Below, one piece after another: positions 45,811 through 54,977 of a stretch of DNA of 64,000 bases. Under the pieces are notes generated by a model that saw nothing but the letters and a program-made list of their open reading frames with translations, was not told the DNA's origin and searched no databases. Position numbers and translations under genes: made by a program. This stretch comes from Segatella cerevisiae (GTDB taxonomy: Bacteria > Bacteroidota > Bacteroidia > Bacteroidales > Bacteroidaceae): the NCBI RefSeq assembly GCF_024054555.1, contig NZ_JAMXLY010000006.1, positions 1 through 64,000 of the forward strand. Direction: 5' to 3'. How positions within the stretch are numbered: the first letter of the stretch is position 1; each line of letters starts with the position of its first letter.

Positions 45811-46491
45811 TTAACGAAGACTGGGTGCAAATCCAAAAGCAAAGGCCAAGACAAGAAATGCAAAAATAAGCATCAATATTGTCACATAAATAATGCCGAT
45901 GACTTCCCAGCGTTTCAACCAGATCTTACCACTCCAACCTAAGGTTTGCAAAGAACTCCAAAAGCCATGAGAGAGGTGGAACCAGATAGCCACAAACCAG
46001 ATAAGGTAAATAACGACGAACAGAGGATGGGCGAAGGTGTACTTGATCCATCCAAAGCCATCCGTAGGACTAGCGATAGAAGAAGGAGTGCCGATAATGT
46101 CGGCAAGCATCATGTGAGCCCAAAAATTGAACAAATGGAGGAAAAGACCACAAAAGATAATGATTCCGAGCACCAGCATGTTCTGGGAAGCCCAACTGAC
46201 TTCAGGGCGGCGTGAAGTGACGGCATAACGTTCACTTCCACGAGCACGGCGGTTCTGAATAGTTAGGATAAAAGCATAGACAATGTGGAAGCAAGCCAAT
46301 GCTGCCAAGATGATAGTACCAATAATGGCATACCAATTAGATCCCAAGAATGCACAAACCTCGTTGTAACCAGTTCCAGAGAAAAAGGCTACAGTGTTCA
46401 TACATACGTGGAATGTCAGAAATAGAATAAGGCAGATGCCGGTTACAGACATGACCACCTTTCTACCAATAGGTGAATTGATTAACCACAT
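45811..46491 (-). CDS. sdhC: Succinate dehydrogenase/fumarate reductase cytochrome b subunit
   Basis: A protein of 226 residues with five membrane helices (about 13-32, 48-76, 100-122, 148-170, 198-220). Histidines within helices (for example in LFLTFHVCMNT and FHLSHGFWSSLQTLG) probably bind two haems. This is the b558-type membrane anchor that exchanges electrons with menaquinone. It is first in the operon. No exact promoter consensus is seen in the 263-bp gap upstream, which it shares divergently with mnmG. Confidence 0.93.
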   Translation of the reverse strand: MWLINSPIGRKVVMSVTGICLILFLTFHVCMNTVAFFSGTGYNEVCAFLGSNWYAIIGTIILAALACFHIVYAFILTIQNRRARGSERYAVTSRRPEVSWASQNMLVLGIIIFCGLFLHLFNFWAHMMLADIIGTPSSIASPTDGFGWIKYTFAHPLFVVIYLIWFVAIWFHLSHGFWSSLQTLGWSGKIWLKRWEVIGIIYVTILMLIFAFLVLAFAFGFAPSLR

Positions 46492-46727
46492 AAATGATTG
46501 TAATTTAATTATTTAACTGTTTGAAATATTTCATTGTCTAAGTATTCCCATAAAAAACTTATGGCTTTTTTCCTTATCCTTCCACTCCAAGCGTACCTGA
46601 ATCAAAATTTGTTCTAAAGAATTTCTCATACCTATAATAAGGTATATGCCAAGCCACTCTTGGTGCAAATTTACCATTTTTTGATGATTAGGCAAAGCAA
46701 TTCCTATAAAATTTCGATTTAATTTCT

Positions 46728-46736
46728 TACTTTTGC
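46728..46736 (+). promoter_or_regulatory. mnmG promoter -7 element
   Basis: TACTTTTGC matches TAnnTTTGC, 18 nt before the mnmG ATG. The following leader contains AAAGGAGATAC (46741-46751), a rare clear Shine-Dalgarno for this phylum. Confidence 0.55.
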
Positions 46737-46754
46737 GGAAAAAGGAGATACGAG

Positions 46755-48626
46755 ATGAATTTCAATTATGATGTTATTGTTATCGGAGGAGGACATGCCG
46801 GATGTGAAGCTGCCACTGCTTCGGCCAACATGGGAGCCAAGACGTGCTTGATAACAATGGACATGAACAAAATCGCCCAAATGAGTTGTAATCCTGCTGT
46901 CGGCGGAATCGCAAAAGGGCAGATCGTACGTGAAATTGATGCATTAGGCGGACAAATGGGTAAAGTCACAGACCGCACCGCTATCCAGTTCAGAATGCTT
47001 AATATAGGAAAGGGACCTGCAGTGTGGAGTCCCCGCGCCCAATGTGACAGGGGCAAGTTCATTTGGGAATGGCGGCACGTACTTGATGAGACCCCGAATC
47101 TCGACATCTGGCAGGACCAGGCTGATACGCTGATCGTCGAGAAAGGAGAAGCGGTAGGCATCAGGACGATATGGGGTGTGGAATTTCATGCCAAAAGTAT
47201 CGTCGTCACTGCAGGGACTTTCCTGAACGGTCTCATGCATATCGGACGGCACATGGTAGAAGGCGGCAGAATCGCAGAACCTGCCGTGCATCATTTTTCA
47301 GAAAGCATTTCCAGATGGGGCATTCATTCCGACCGGATGAAGACTGGTACTCCCCCACGTATCGATAAGCGCAGCGTTCATTTTGATGAGATGACAGAAC
47401 AGGAAGGCGATACAGGATTCCACCAATTTTCATATTTGGGACCACATCGCGTTCTCAAGCAATTGCCTTGTTGGACCACTTATACCAACAAGACTGTCCA
47501 TGACATTCTCAAGAGTGGTCTGAAAGACTCCCCCCTTTTCGACGGCCAGATCAAGAGTAAAGGTCCCCGATATTGTCCTTCAATAGAAACTAAACTGGTC
47601 ACCTTTCCCGACAAGGAGCAGCATCCTCTGTTTTTGGAACCGGAAGGTACGGACACAAATGAAATGTATCTCAATGGTTTCTCCTCAAGTATGCCGATGG
47701 AAATCCAATTAGAGGCTGTTCATCATATCCCCGCTCTCAGGGATGCTAAAATGTATCGTCCCGGATATGCCATTGAATACGATTACTTCGACCCTACCCA
47801 ACTCTCTCATTCTTTGGAATCGAAAGTCATCAAGGGGTTGTTCCTTGCCGGCCAGGTCAACGGTACAACTGGTTACGAGGAAGCCGGAGGACAGGGAATC
47901 GTCGCAGGCATTAATGCGGCAATCCATTGTAGTAACGGTAAGCCTTTTGTGATGAAAAGAGACGAGAGTTATATCGGCGTTCTCATCGATGATCTGACAA
48001 CCAAAGGTGTCGATGAACCTTACCGAATGTTCACATCTCGGGCAGAATACCGCATTCTGCTTCGTCAGGATGACGCTGATGCAAGATTGACCAAAATGGG
48101 TTATCAACTCGGCATTGTCAAACGGGACCGGTATGACTGGTGGATACAAAAGAAAGAGGCTATAGCTAAACTCATCAACTTCTGCGAAGAGACACCCATA
48201 AAACCAAAGGAAATGAATTCCTTCCTGGAATCAGCAGGTTCCACTCCACTTCGTGCCGGTTGCAAATTAATCGACTTGATTGTTCGACCTCAACTGACAT
48301 TGAAGAACCTCTCAGAAGTAGTTCCGGGCTTAAAGGAAGTTCTCGAATCGCCTGTTAACCGTAAAGAGGAAATCGCAGAAGCAGCCGAAATCAAGATGAA
48401 ATACAAGGGATATATTGAGCGTGAGAAAATAATAGCAGACAAGATGCATCGCTTGGAAGACATCAAGATCCGCGGGCATTTCAAATATAACGACTTAAAG
48501 GAAATATCAACTGAGGGAAGACAAAAATTGACAAAGATCGATCCCGAGACTTTGGCGCAAGCGAGTAGAATCCCCGGAGTTTCACCTAGCGACATCAACG
48601 TACTTCTCATCCTCATGGGGAGATAA
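46755..48626 (+). CDS. mnmG: tRNA uridine 5-carboxymethylaminomethyl modification enzyme MnmG (GidA)
   Basis: A protein of 623 residues. The FAD-binding motif [14 protein letters not shown] (7-20), [17 protein letters not shown], the GTPPRID motif, and [21 protein letters not shown]-like sequence (here EEAGGQG) identify MnmG. With MnmE it installs the cmnm5 group at wobble uridine 34 of tRNAs. The start is supported by AAAGGAGATAC three bases upstream. In many bacteria mnmG lies near the chromosome origin beside parAB; here a parS-like site follows 114 bases after its stop. Confidence 0.97.
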   Translation: [623 protein letters not shown]

Positions 48627-49002
48627 GATATCTAAGGATAAAAGACACCTATGAGAATAGAGCATTCATCCTATTCCAGAACGACCAGCCTCCTATTATA
48701 ACCTATAAACATAGACATGGATTTCGCACATCAGATAGGGTTTCACGTGAAACAAACGAATTGATAACATCCTGTCATTGTGAGACTTAAGTATTAAAGA
48801 AAGACTAAAAACATGAGGTGATAAGGAGTTGCAAAGAACTGAATGAACAAAAGAATAATCGATGGTAAATGAGTTGAAGTATTGAGTTAAGACAGTTAAA
48901 GTTTTTATAAAGAAAAGGGATAGAAGATAGGCAAGATAAAGTTAATAAGTCAGTGAATTGACTTTAAAAAAGAAATCAGTTTATAACATTAAATATAAAA
49001 AC
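48627..49002. other. Intergenic region carrying parS site 1
   Basis: 376 purine-rich bases between mnmG and apt. Apart from the parS palindrome at 48740-48753 there is no recognisable gene, tRNA or terminator. Confidence 0.6.
48740..48754. other. parS-like centromere site 1
   Basis: GTTTCACGTGAAACA contains the perfect 14-bp palindrome GTTTCACGTGAAAC. It matches 15 of the 16 bases of the bacterial parS consensus TGTTTCACGTGAAACA, to which ParB binds and loads the partition complex. A second copy lies 1,070 bp downstream. Confidence 0.85.
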
Positions 49003-49533
49003 ATGAATAGTAAAATGTTGATTGACCACCTGCGCACAGTACCAGATTGGCCAATAAAGGGTGTTAATTTCAGAGATATTACCACCCTACTCAAAGACCC
49101 GAAATGTCTTAAGGAAATCAACGATGAAATGTACGAGCTCTACTGCGACAAAGGGATAACAAAAATTGCTGGTATAGAAAGTCGGGGGTTTATCATGGCT
49201 TCAGCTCTTGCTATCAGAATCGGTGCAGGCGTTGTGCTTTGTAGAAAACCGGGGAAATTACCTTGTCCGACCGTACAGCAGAGTTATGCTAAAGAATATG
49301 GTATAGACACTATAGAAATACATAAAGACGCTATTACACCGGATGACGTCGTTCTATTACACGATGATTTACTCGCAACAGGCGGGACAATGCAAGCAGC
49401 TTATAAACTCGTCAAGAAATTCCATCCGAAGAAAATATATTGTAATTTCATCATTGAACTCATGAGCGAGGGATTGAATGGGAGGGAGAAATTCGATAAT
49501 GAAGTAGAAATCACTTCCCTACTCAAACTTTAA
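49003..49533 (+). CDS. apt: Adenine phosphoribosyltransferase
   Basis: A protein of 176 residues from ATG 49003. A longer frame from 48958 adds lysine-rich residues not found in the family. Features are VPDWPIKGVNFRDITTLLKDP, AGIESRGFIMASALA, CRKPGKLPCPT and the PRPP-binding motif LHDDLLATGGTMQAA. It converts adenine and PRPP to AMP in purine salvage. It is flanked on both sides by long intergenic stretches, each with a parS-like site, so it sits inside the presumed partition region. No promoter consensus is obvious. Confidence 0.95.
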   Translation: MNSKMLIDHLRTVPDWPIKGVNFRDITTLLKDPKCLKEINDEMYELYCDKGITKIAGIESRGFIMASALAIRIGAGVVLCRKPGKLPCPTVQQSYAKEYGIDTIEIHKDAITPDDVVLLHDDLLATGGTMQAAYKLVKKFHPKKIYCNFIIELMSEGLNGREKFDNEVEITSLLKL

Positions 49534-49862
49534 ACTCAAAAGGGTCAATTTACATATTGAAGTAAATCTGTTTCCTGACGCCCCTCACTTTTTAATCTTA
49601 TCAGATGATAGACTGGAAACAGATAAGGAGAAAGAGATGACAGAACTCAATCGAGAATATCAAGGCATCTATATACTACTATGGTGGACTAATGAAAGTT
49701 GATGGCACTAAAGGACATTGGTAAGGACTATTTAGGAAACAGTACCCAAACATAAACCCAATGAGCAGAGAAGGGCAGCTTCAAGAGAAGAAGAGATAGG
49801 CAGGGTGAAGTTTCACGTGAAACAACAACCGCTAAACTAACTGTAAATAAAGGAGATACAGA
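49534..49862. other. Intergenic region carrying parS site 2
   Basis: 329 bases between apt and uvrC. The parS palindrome is at 49810-49823 and the uvrC Shine-Dalgarno at 49849-49859. A 21-codon frame at 49637 is not supported by other evidence. Confidence 0.6.
49810..49824. other. parS-like centromere site 2
   Basis: GTTTCACGTGAAACA, identical over 15 bases to site 1, again a perfect 14-bp palindrome and 15/16 match to the parS consensus. It lies 39 bp upstream of the uvrC start. Confidence 0.85.
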
Positions 49863-49865
49863 GTG
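49849..49865 (+). promoter_or_regulatory. Ribosome binding site that fixes the uvrC GTG start
   Basis: AAAGGAGATAC followed by three bases and GTG. The same 11 bases with the same spacing precede mnmG. It supports the GTG at 49863, since the next in-frame ATG would remove conserved N-terminal residues. Confidence 0.6.
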
Positions 49866-51728
49866 ACAAGAGAAGAAAACGAGAAACGTTTAGCATACCT
49901 AAAGAATATTGTACTGAATATGCCTGAGAAACCAGGTAGCTATCAGTTTTATGACGACCAGCATAAAATCATTTATGTTGGGAAGGCTAAACATTTGAAA
50001 CAAAGAGTTTCGTCTTATTTTCACAAGGAAGTTGACCGATATAAGACAAAGGTATTGGTCAGCAAAATTCAGGATATCTCATATACTGTCGTCAACACGG
50101 AAGAAGATGCTCTCCTTTTGGAAAATTCCCTGATCAAGAAATACAATCCAAAATACAATGTATTGTTGAAAGACGGGAAGACCTATCCCAGTATTCTCGT
50201 AACCAATGAGTATTTCCCCCGAATTTTCAAAACCCGACGAATCAAAAAAAGTTATGGAACGTATTACGGCCCCTATCCGCACGTATCGAGTATGTATAAT
50301 GTCTTGACACTTATCCATAAATTGTATAAACCCAGAACCTGCCACTTGACCATCACAGAAGAGGGAGTCAGAGAGCATAGATACAAACCCTGTCTGGAAT
50401 ACCACATACACAATTGCTATGCCCCGTGCATCAACAAAATCAGCAACAAAGAATACAAGGAGAACATGAAGCAGGCAGAAGAAATTCTGAAAGGGAATAC
50501 ACGAGACGTTAGTTCTCTACTCTACCGCCTGATGTTGCTCAATTCCAAGAAATTGAAATTCGAGGAAGCTGAAAGGTTGAAAGAGCGTTACCTACTACTC
50601 CAGGACTTTGTATCAAAGAGTGAAGTCGTCAGTCATACCATAACAGACGTAGATGTCTTTTCCATTACAGATGACGAAAACAATAAAAACGCCTATGTCA
50701 ATTACATCCATGTCAAAAACGGGGCAATCAATCAGAGTTTTACTTATGAGTATAAGCGCAAACTAGATGAAAGTGATGAAGAACTTTTGAACGAGGCAAT
50801 TCCTGAAATCAGAGACCGGTTCAATAGTCATGCCAAAGAGATCATTGTACCTTTTCAAATGGATTGGAATATCAAAGATGCCGTCTTTTTCATCCCTCAA
50901 AGGGGTGATAAAAAACACCTGCTGGAACTTTCCGAAATGAATGGAAAAGAATACTGCTTCGACAGGTTAAAACAAGCTGAAAAACTTAACCCGGAACAAA
51001 AGCATACAAGATTGATGAAAGAGTTGCAAGACAAACTTAAATTACCAAAACTGCCTTATACAATAGAATGTTTCGACAACTCGAATATTTCAGGAACAGA
51101 TGCCGTTGCAGGCTGCATCGTCTATAAAGGGATGAGACCATCCCGAAAAGACTATCGGAAATATAATATCAAGACAGTGGTAGGGCCGGATGACTATGCA
51201 TCCATGCAGGAAGTCGTCAGAAGACGTTATTCCAGAATGATTCGAGAGAAGCAGCCACTCCCCAATCTGATCATCACAGATGGTGGAAAAGGTCAAATGG
51301 ATGTAGTCAGGGAAGTTGTAGAGGGCGAATTACATTTGGAAATTCCTATCGCCGGTTTGGCAAAAGACGACCGGCATAGAACCAACGAACTCCTTTTCGG
51401 CAATCCGCCACAAACTGTCGGACTGGATATAAAAGGTGAACTTTTTAAAATATTGACACAAATCCAAGATGAAGTACACCGGTTTGCCATCACCTTCCAT
51501 AGGGATAAACGCTCAAAACACGCACTCCACAGTGAACTTGATGATATCAAGGGCATTGGTGAGAAGAGTAAGATCGCACTATATAAAGAATTCAAGAGCG
51601 TCAGGATGATTAAATCAGCAGATATTCAAGCACTTACGAAAGTGTTAGGAGAAAGTAAGGCAAAAGTTCTTTACAATTATTTCCATCGTACTGAACTAAA
51701 GGAGGCGAAGGGAAACAACGAGGAATAG
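49863..51728 (+). CDS. uvrC: Excinuclease ABC subunit C
   Basis: A protein of 621 residues starting at GTG. The GIY-YIG nuclease domain is at about 18-95 (PEKPGSYQFYDDQHKIIYVGKAKHLKQRV). The UVR motif that binds UvrB is at about 219-249, the RNase H-like nuclease domain begins near 400 (IECFDNSNISGTDAVAGCIVY), and two helix-hairpin-helix motifs are at the C-terminus (IKGIGEKSKIALYKEF). It makes both incisions in nucleotide excision repair. The gene has a clear Shine-Dalgarno and follows a parS-like site. Confidence 0.97.
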   Translation: MTREENEKRLAYLKNIVLNMPEKPGSYQFYDDQHKIIYVGKAKHLKQRVSSYFHKEVDRYKTKVLVSKIQDISYTVVNTEEDALLLENSLIKKYNPKYNVLLKDGKTYPSILVTNEYFPRIFKTRRIKKSYGTYYGPYPHVSSMYNVLTLIHKLYKPRTCHLTITEEGVREHRYKPCLEYHIHNCYAPCINKISNKEYKENMKQAEEILKGNTRDVSSLLYRLMLLNSKKLKFEEAERLKERYLLLQDFVSKSEVVSHTITDVDVFSITDDENNKNAYVNYIHVKNGAINQSFTYEYKRKLDESDEELLNEAIPEIRDRFNSHAKEIIVPFQMDWNIKDAVFFIPQRGDKKHLLELSEMNGKEYCFDRLKQAEKLNPEQKHTRLMKELQDKLKLPKLPYTIECFDNSNISGTDAVAGCIVYKGMRPSRKDYRKYNIKTVVGPDDYASMQEVVRRRYSRMIREKQPLPNLIITDGGKGQMDVVREVVEGELHLEIPIAGLAKDDRHRTNELLFGNPPQTVGLDIKGELFKILTQIQDEVHRFAITFHRDKRSKHALHSELDDIKGIGEKSKIALYKEFKSVRMIKSADIQALTKVLGESKAKVLYNYFHRTELKEAKGNNEE

Positions 51729-51819
51729 GAGGATGATTCGAAGCAAGACGCATCCAAAAGAACCGTTAGTTTCCTTAAATAATTTAGAAAAGAGCATCGG
51801 AAGATCTAAATAATATTCG

Positions 51820-51827
51820 TACATTTG
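51820..51827 (+). promoter_or_regulatory. Possible -7 element just before dtd
   Basis: TACATTTG matches TAnnTTTG and ends only 4 nt before the dtd ATG. If used, the dtd mRNA would be leaderless. There is no -33 match. Confidence 0.3.
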
Positions 51828-51831
51828 TAAC

Positions 51832-52284
51832 ATGAGAATCATCATACAAAGAGTCACAAAGGCCTCTGTCTCGATTGAGGGAAAGACGAAATCGAGCATA
51901 GGAAGAGGTTATATGATTTTAGTTGGTATCGAAAGTAACGACAGTTCGAAAGATGTCGACTGGCTCGTTAGGAAAATCATCGGTTTGAGAATATTCGATG
52001 ATGAAAACGGGGTGATGAACCGTTCTATAAAAGAAGTTGACGGAAGAATCCTTGTCATCAGTCAATTCACCCTCTTCGCAAGTTATAAGAAAGGGAACCG
52101 CCCAAGTTGGCTTAGGGCAGCCAAACATGAGATATCCATACCTCTATATGAAACCTTTTGCGAACAACTCTCTATTGCATTGGGAAAACCTGTCGGTACG
52201 GGAGAATTTGGGGCCGATATGGAAGTGGAATTGATCAACGACGGTCCAGTGACCATCATGATGGACACCCATCAGAAAGAATAG
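51832..52284 (+). CDS. dtd: D-aminoacyl-tRNA deacylase
   Basis: A protein of 150 residues, the normal length. It starts MRIIIQRVTKASVSI and has the two family motifs SQFTLFASYKKGNRPSW and NDGPVTIMMD. It removes D-amino acids (and glycine from tRNA-Ala) from mischarged tRNAs, protecting translation. It lies about 100 bases after uvrC and 51 before a MazG-like gene, in a co-directional group. Confidence 0.96.
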   Translation: MRIIIQRVTKASVSIEGKTKSSIGRGYMILVGIESNDSSKDVDWLVRKIIGLRIFDDENGVMNRSIKEVDGRILVISQFTLFASYKKGNRPSWLRAAKHEISIPLYETFCEQLSIALGKPVGTGEFGADMEVELINDGPVTIMMDTHQKE

Positions 52285-52335
52285 AAAAAACTGAACAAAA
52301 GATAAATAAAAAAGGTAAATAGAAGGAAATAAACA

Positions 52336-52674
52336 ATGACTATAAAAGAGGCACAAGACGCTGTAGACCAGTGGATCAAACAATATGGAGTAAGATATTT
52401 CAGCGAACTCACGAACATGGTTTGTTTGACGGAGGAAGTCGGAGAACTGGCAAGGGTAATTGCCCGTAAATACGGCGATCAAAGTTTCAAACCAGGAGAA
52501 AAAGCAAATCTGGGCGAGGAGATGGCTGATGTACTGTGGGTTCTGCTTTGTCTGGCCAACCAAACCGGCATTGACTTGACAGACGAACTCAAGAAAAGTT
52601 TTGAGAAAAAGACTGAAAGAGATCGGACAAGACACCTCAATAACCCGAAACTTAAAGAAAAACCAAGACAATAA
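52336..52674 (+). CDS. MazG-like nucleotide pyrophosphohydrolase
   Basis: A protein of 112 residues. It has the all-alpha NTP pyrophosphohydrolase pattern: TEEVGELARVIAR (ExxE) and NLGEEMADVLWVLLCLANQTGIDL (ExxD), which bind Mg. It would hydrolyse a nucleoside triphosphate to the monophosphate in house-cleaning; the substrate is not known. It sits between dtd and deoC, both co-directional. Confidence 0.88.
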   Translation: MTIKEAQDAVDQWIKQYGVRYFSELTNMVCLTEEVGELARVIARKYGDQSFKPGEKANLGEEMADVLWVLLCLANQTGIDLTDELKKSFEKKTERDRTRHLNNPKLKEKPRQ

Positions 52675-52719
52675 ATCGAGAAAGTCTCATTCTAAAATCG
52701 TAACATAAACAAGAATATC

Positions 52720-53685
52720 ATGTCATATAGAAGTAAAATTGAACCAACGATTGACCCTCGGAAACTGAATGAAGAGGAAAAGAACAAGAAAAAAGAACCT
52801 GAAAAGAGTAAGTATGATCAGGCTCTCGAGAAATATAATACCAACCTCAATAAAGAGGAAGTAGACAGGGAAGTAAAAAGGATAATCACAGAAAAGCTCG
52901 AGGAAAATGACACACCGGAGGTTAAGAAATTCCTCTTTGGAAGTGTCGAACTAACCTCACTGCATACAACGGATACAGAAGAGGGAATCCTTGCCATGAC
53001 TGAGAAAATCAACAAGTTCTATGCTGATTATCCCGAACTCCCTCACGTCGCAGCTATCTGTGTCTATCCCATATTTACCGAACTCGTGGCTAAAAGTCTT
53101 GAAATAGACGGAGTTGAGATCACGAATGTCTGCGGCAATTTTCCCTCCTCACAAGCCAGGATGGAAGTGAAGATAGCAGAGACCTCACTGGCTATTGCCG
53201 ATGGTGCAACCAATGTAGACATTGTCATGCCGGTAGGAAAATTCCTCAGCGGTGACTATGAAGGCATGTGTGATGATATCTGCGAACTGAAAGAGGTATG
53301 CAAGGATATCCCCATGAAAGTCATCCTCGAGACAGGTGATCTCGGCAGTTACAGTAACATCAAGAAAGCAGCCATATTAGCCATGTATGCCGGTGCAAAT
53401 TATATCAAGACCTCTACCGGAAAAGAGAAAGTCGGTGCAACACCTGAGAGCGTTTACATCATGTGCCAAGCCATTAAAGAATACTATGATACGACCGGCA
53501 TACAAATCGGTTTGAAACCTGCAGGGGGCATGAAAACAGTAAAAGATGCACTTATCTATTACACGATAGTCAAAGAGGTTTTAGGGAAGAAATGGCTGAC
53601 GAATGAGTGGCTCCGACTGGGAACCAGTAGCTTGGCAAACCTTCTTCTTGGGGAAATTCTGGGCAAAGAAATCAAATATTTCTAG
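52720..53685 (+). CDS. deoC: Deoxyribose-phosphate aldolase
   Basis: A protein of 321 residues. The class I aldolase signature YIKTSTGK with the Schiff-base Lys (about residue 229), AAICVYP, and the phosphate-binding GLKPAGGMKT are present. It splits 2-deoxyribose-5-phosphate into glyceraldehyde-3-phosphate and acetaldehyde during deoxynucleoside breakdown. The N-terminal 60 residues are a Lys/Glu-rich, probably helical extension (EEEKNKKKEPEKSKYDQALE). Extended N-termini occur in Bacteroidota DeoC. A strong terminator follows. Confidence 0.94.
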   Translation: MSYRSKIEPTIDPRKLNEEEKNKKKEPEKSKYDQALEKYNTNLNKEEVDREVKRIITEKLEENDTPEVKKFLFGSVELTSLHTTDTEEGILAMTEKINKFYADYPELPHVAAICVYPIFTELVAKSLEIDGVEITNVCGNFPSSQARMEVKIAETSLAIADGATNVDIVMPVGKFLSGDYEGMCDDICELKEVCKDIPMKVILETGDLGSYSNIKKAAILAMYAGANYIKTSTGKEKVGATPESVYIMCQAIKEYYDTTGIQIGLKPAGGMKTVKDALIYYTIVKEVLGKKWLTNEWLRLGTSSLANLLLGEILGKEIKYF

Positions 53686-53775
53686 ATAACCGCAAGAGGA
53701 ATCTTTTATAACAGTTTCAAAGGTTTTGAAACTACCGAATCATGCCGAGAGACTGGACCAAAGAATAAAACGGAG

Positions 53776-53808
53776 AATCCGGAGTAATGTACTCCGGATT
53801 TTTTATTT
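53776..53808 (+). terminator. Intrinsic terminator after deoC
   Basis: AATCCGGAGT-aatgt-ACTCCGGATT, a perfect 10-bp stem and 5-nt loop followed by TTTTATTT. It is the strongest terminator in the window and ends the uvrC-deoC group. Confidence 0.9.
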
Positions 53809-53912
53809 AAAAAGTCTTCAAGAATCGGAAATAGAAAGAAATACGTTAAAAGTATAACCCGTTGATTGACGTAAAACACCCTATCCCACTGAAGTTATCC
53901 TTTCAGAGTAAC

Positions 53913-54890
53913 TTAATTGTCTCTCTTGATAATAAAATCCAAATACGCCTTCAAAGAATGCTTGGTACTCTCATCCGTAACATACTTATCCAAGAATTGG
54001 ATACAAGAAGCATGAAACTTCCACATACGATTTTCAGCATACTCAATGCCACCATTAGACTTGGTAAAAGAGACCAACTTTGCGATTTCCTCAGGTTGGA
54101 TGGTACGCGCCTTGACCTTGCTAGCCAATGCCATCATCTGCACATCATGAGTAGTATTCAAAGCATAAATCACAGGTAAAGTTAATTTGCCTTCAGCCAA
54201 ATCATTTCCTGTAGGTTTTCCGATTTCCTTGGAATCAAAATAGTCAAAAATATCATCACGGATTTGGAAAATAATCCCCAAGTTCTGCCCGAACTCACGA
54301 GTAGCATTGACCTGCTCACTCGTAGCATGGACCGATTCAGCTCCCACTGCTGCACAAGCAGCAAAAAGAGCAGCTGTCTTCTGCTTGATGACCTGATAAT
54401 AAACCTCTTCCGAAATCTCCTCATTTTGGATATTGGTGAGTTGGAGAATCTCCCCGTTTGAGAGTGTTTGTCCCAACTCAGAAAGATAACGGACGATGAC
54501 TTCTGAATGGGTATAGGAAACATGCAGCAGGGCTGTTGAAAGAATATAATCCCCAACAAGCACAGCAACCTTGTTGTCGTATACGGCATTAACCGAAGCC
54601 TGCCCTCTCCTTTCAGAACTCTCATCCACCACGTCATCATGGACCAAAGAGGCTGTATGCAGCAGTTCGAGACCGACAGCCGCATTCAACGTGACATCAT
54701 TAATTCTACCAAAATTTCTTGCTATCAAGAGAATCAATATCGGTCTCATCCGCTTTCCCTCACGTTGACGGATATGGTCTAAAACTTGAGAAAGCAGACC
54801 GTAACTATGTGAAAGGGCCTTATTGAACAACTCAACAAAGTCATCTAACTCTTTCTGAATTGGTTGTCTGATGATAGATAGATAATCCAT
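53913..54890 (-). CDS. Polyprenyl diphosphate synthase
   Basis: A protein of 325 residues of the trans-isoprenyl synthase family. The first aspartate-rich motif is DDVVD (85-89) with the following RRG, and the second is DDIFD (212-216). Small residues before the first motif suggest a long-chain product, such as the side chain of menaquinone, which this fumarate-respiring cell needs. It is divergent from polA. A TATTTTTG element at 54909-54916 (minus strand) just upstream is a possible promoter. Exact chain length cannot be inferred. Confidence 0.92.
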   Translation of the reverse strand: MDYLSIIRQPIQKELDDFVELFNKALSHSYGLLSQVLDHIRQREGKRMRPILILLIARNFGRINDVTLNAAVGLELLHTASLVHDDVVDESSERRGQASVNAVYDNKVAVLVGDYILSTALLHVSYTHSEVIVRYLSELGQTLSNGEILQLTNIQNEEISEEVYYQVIKQKTAALFAACAAVGAESVHATSEQVNATREFGQNLGIIFQIRDDIFDYFDSKEIGKPTGNDLAEGKLTLPVIYALNTTHDVQMMALASKVKARTIQPEEIAKLVSFTKSNGGIEYAENRMWKFHASCIQFLDKYVTDESTKHSLKAYLDFIIKRDN

Positions 54891-54977
54891 GAAAAACTAA
54901 ATGTGCTACAAAAATAGTGATTTTATCGCATTTACAGTAATTTTTTCGTAAATTTACGCCATTAAATAAAAAATAAT

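Noticed and set aside
46492-46754. Replication origin itself in the sdhC-mnmG gap
   Set aside because: No TTATCCACA-type DnaA boxes or AT-rich unwinding repeats were found, so only proximity is proposed.
49637-49702. 21-codon frame with GGAG upstream, between apt and uvrC
   Set aside because: No promoter or terminator and no clear coding character; too short to support.
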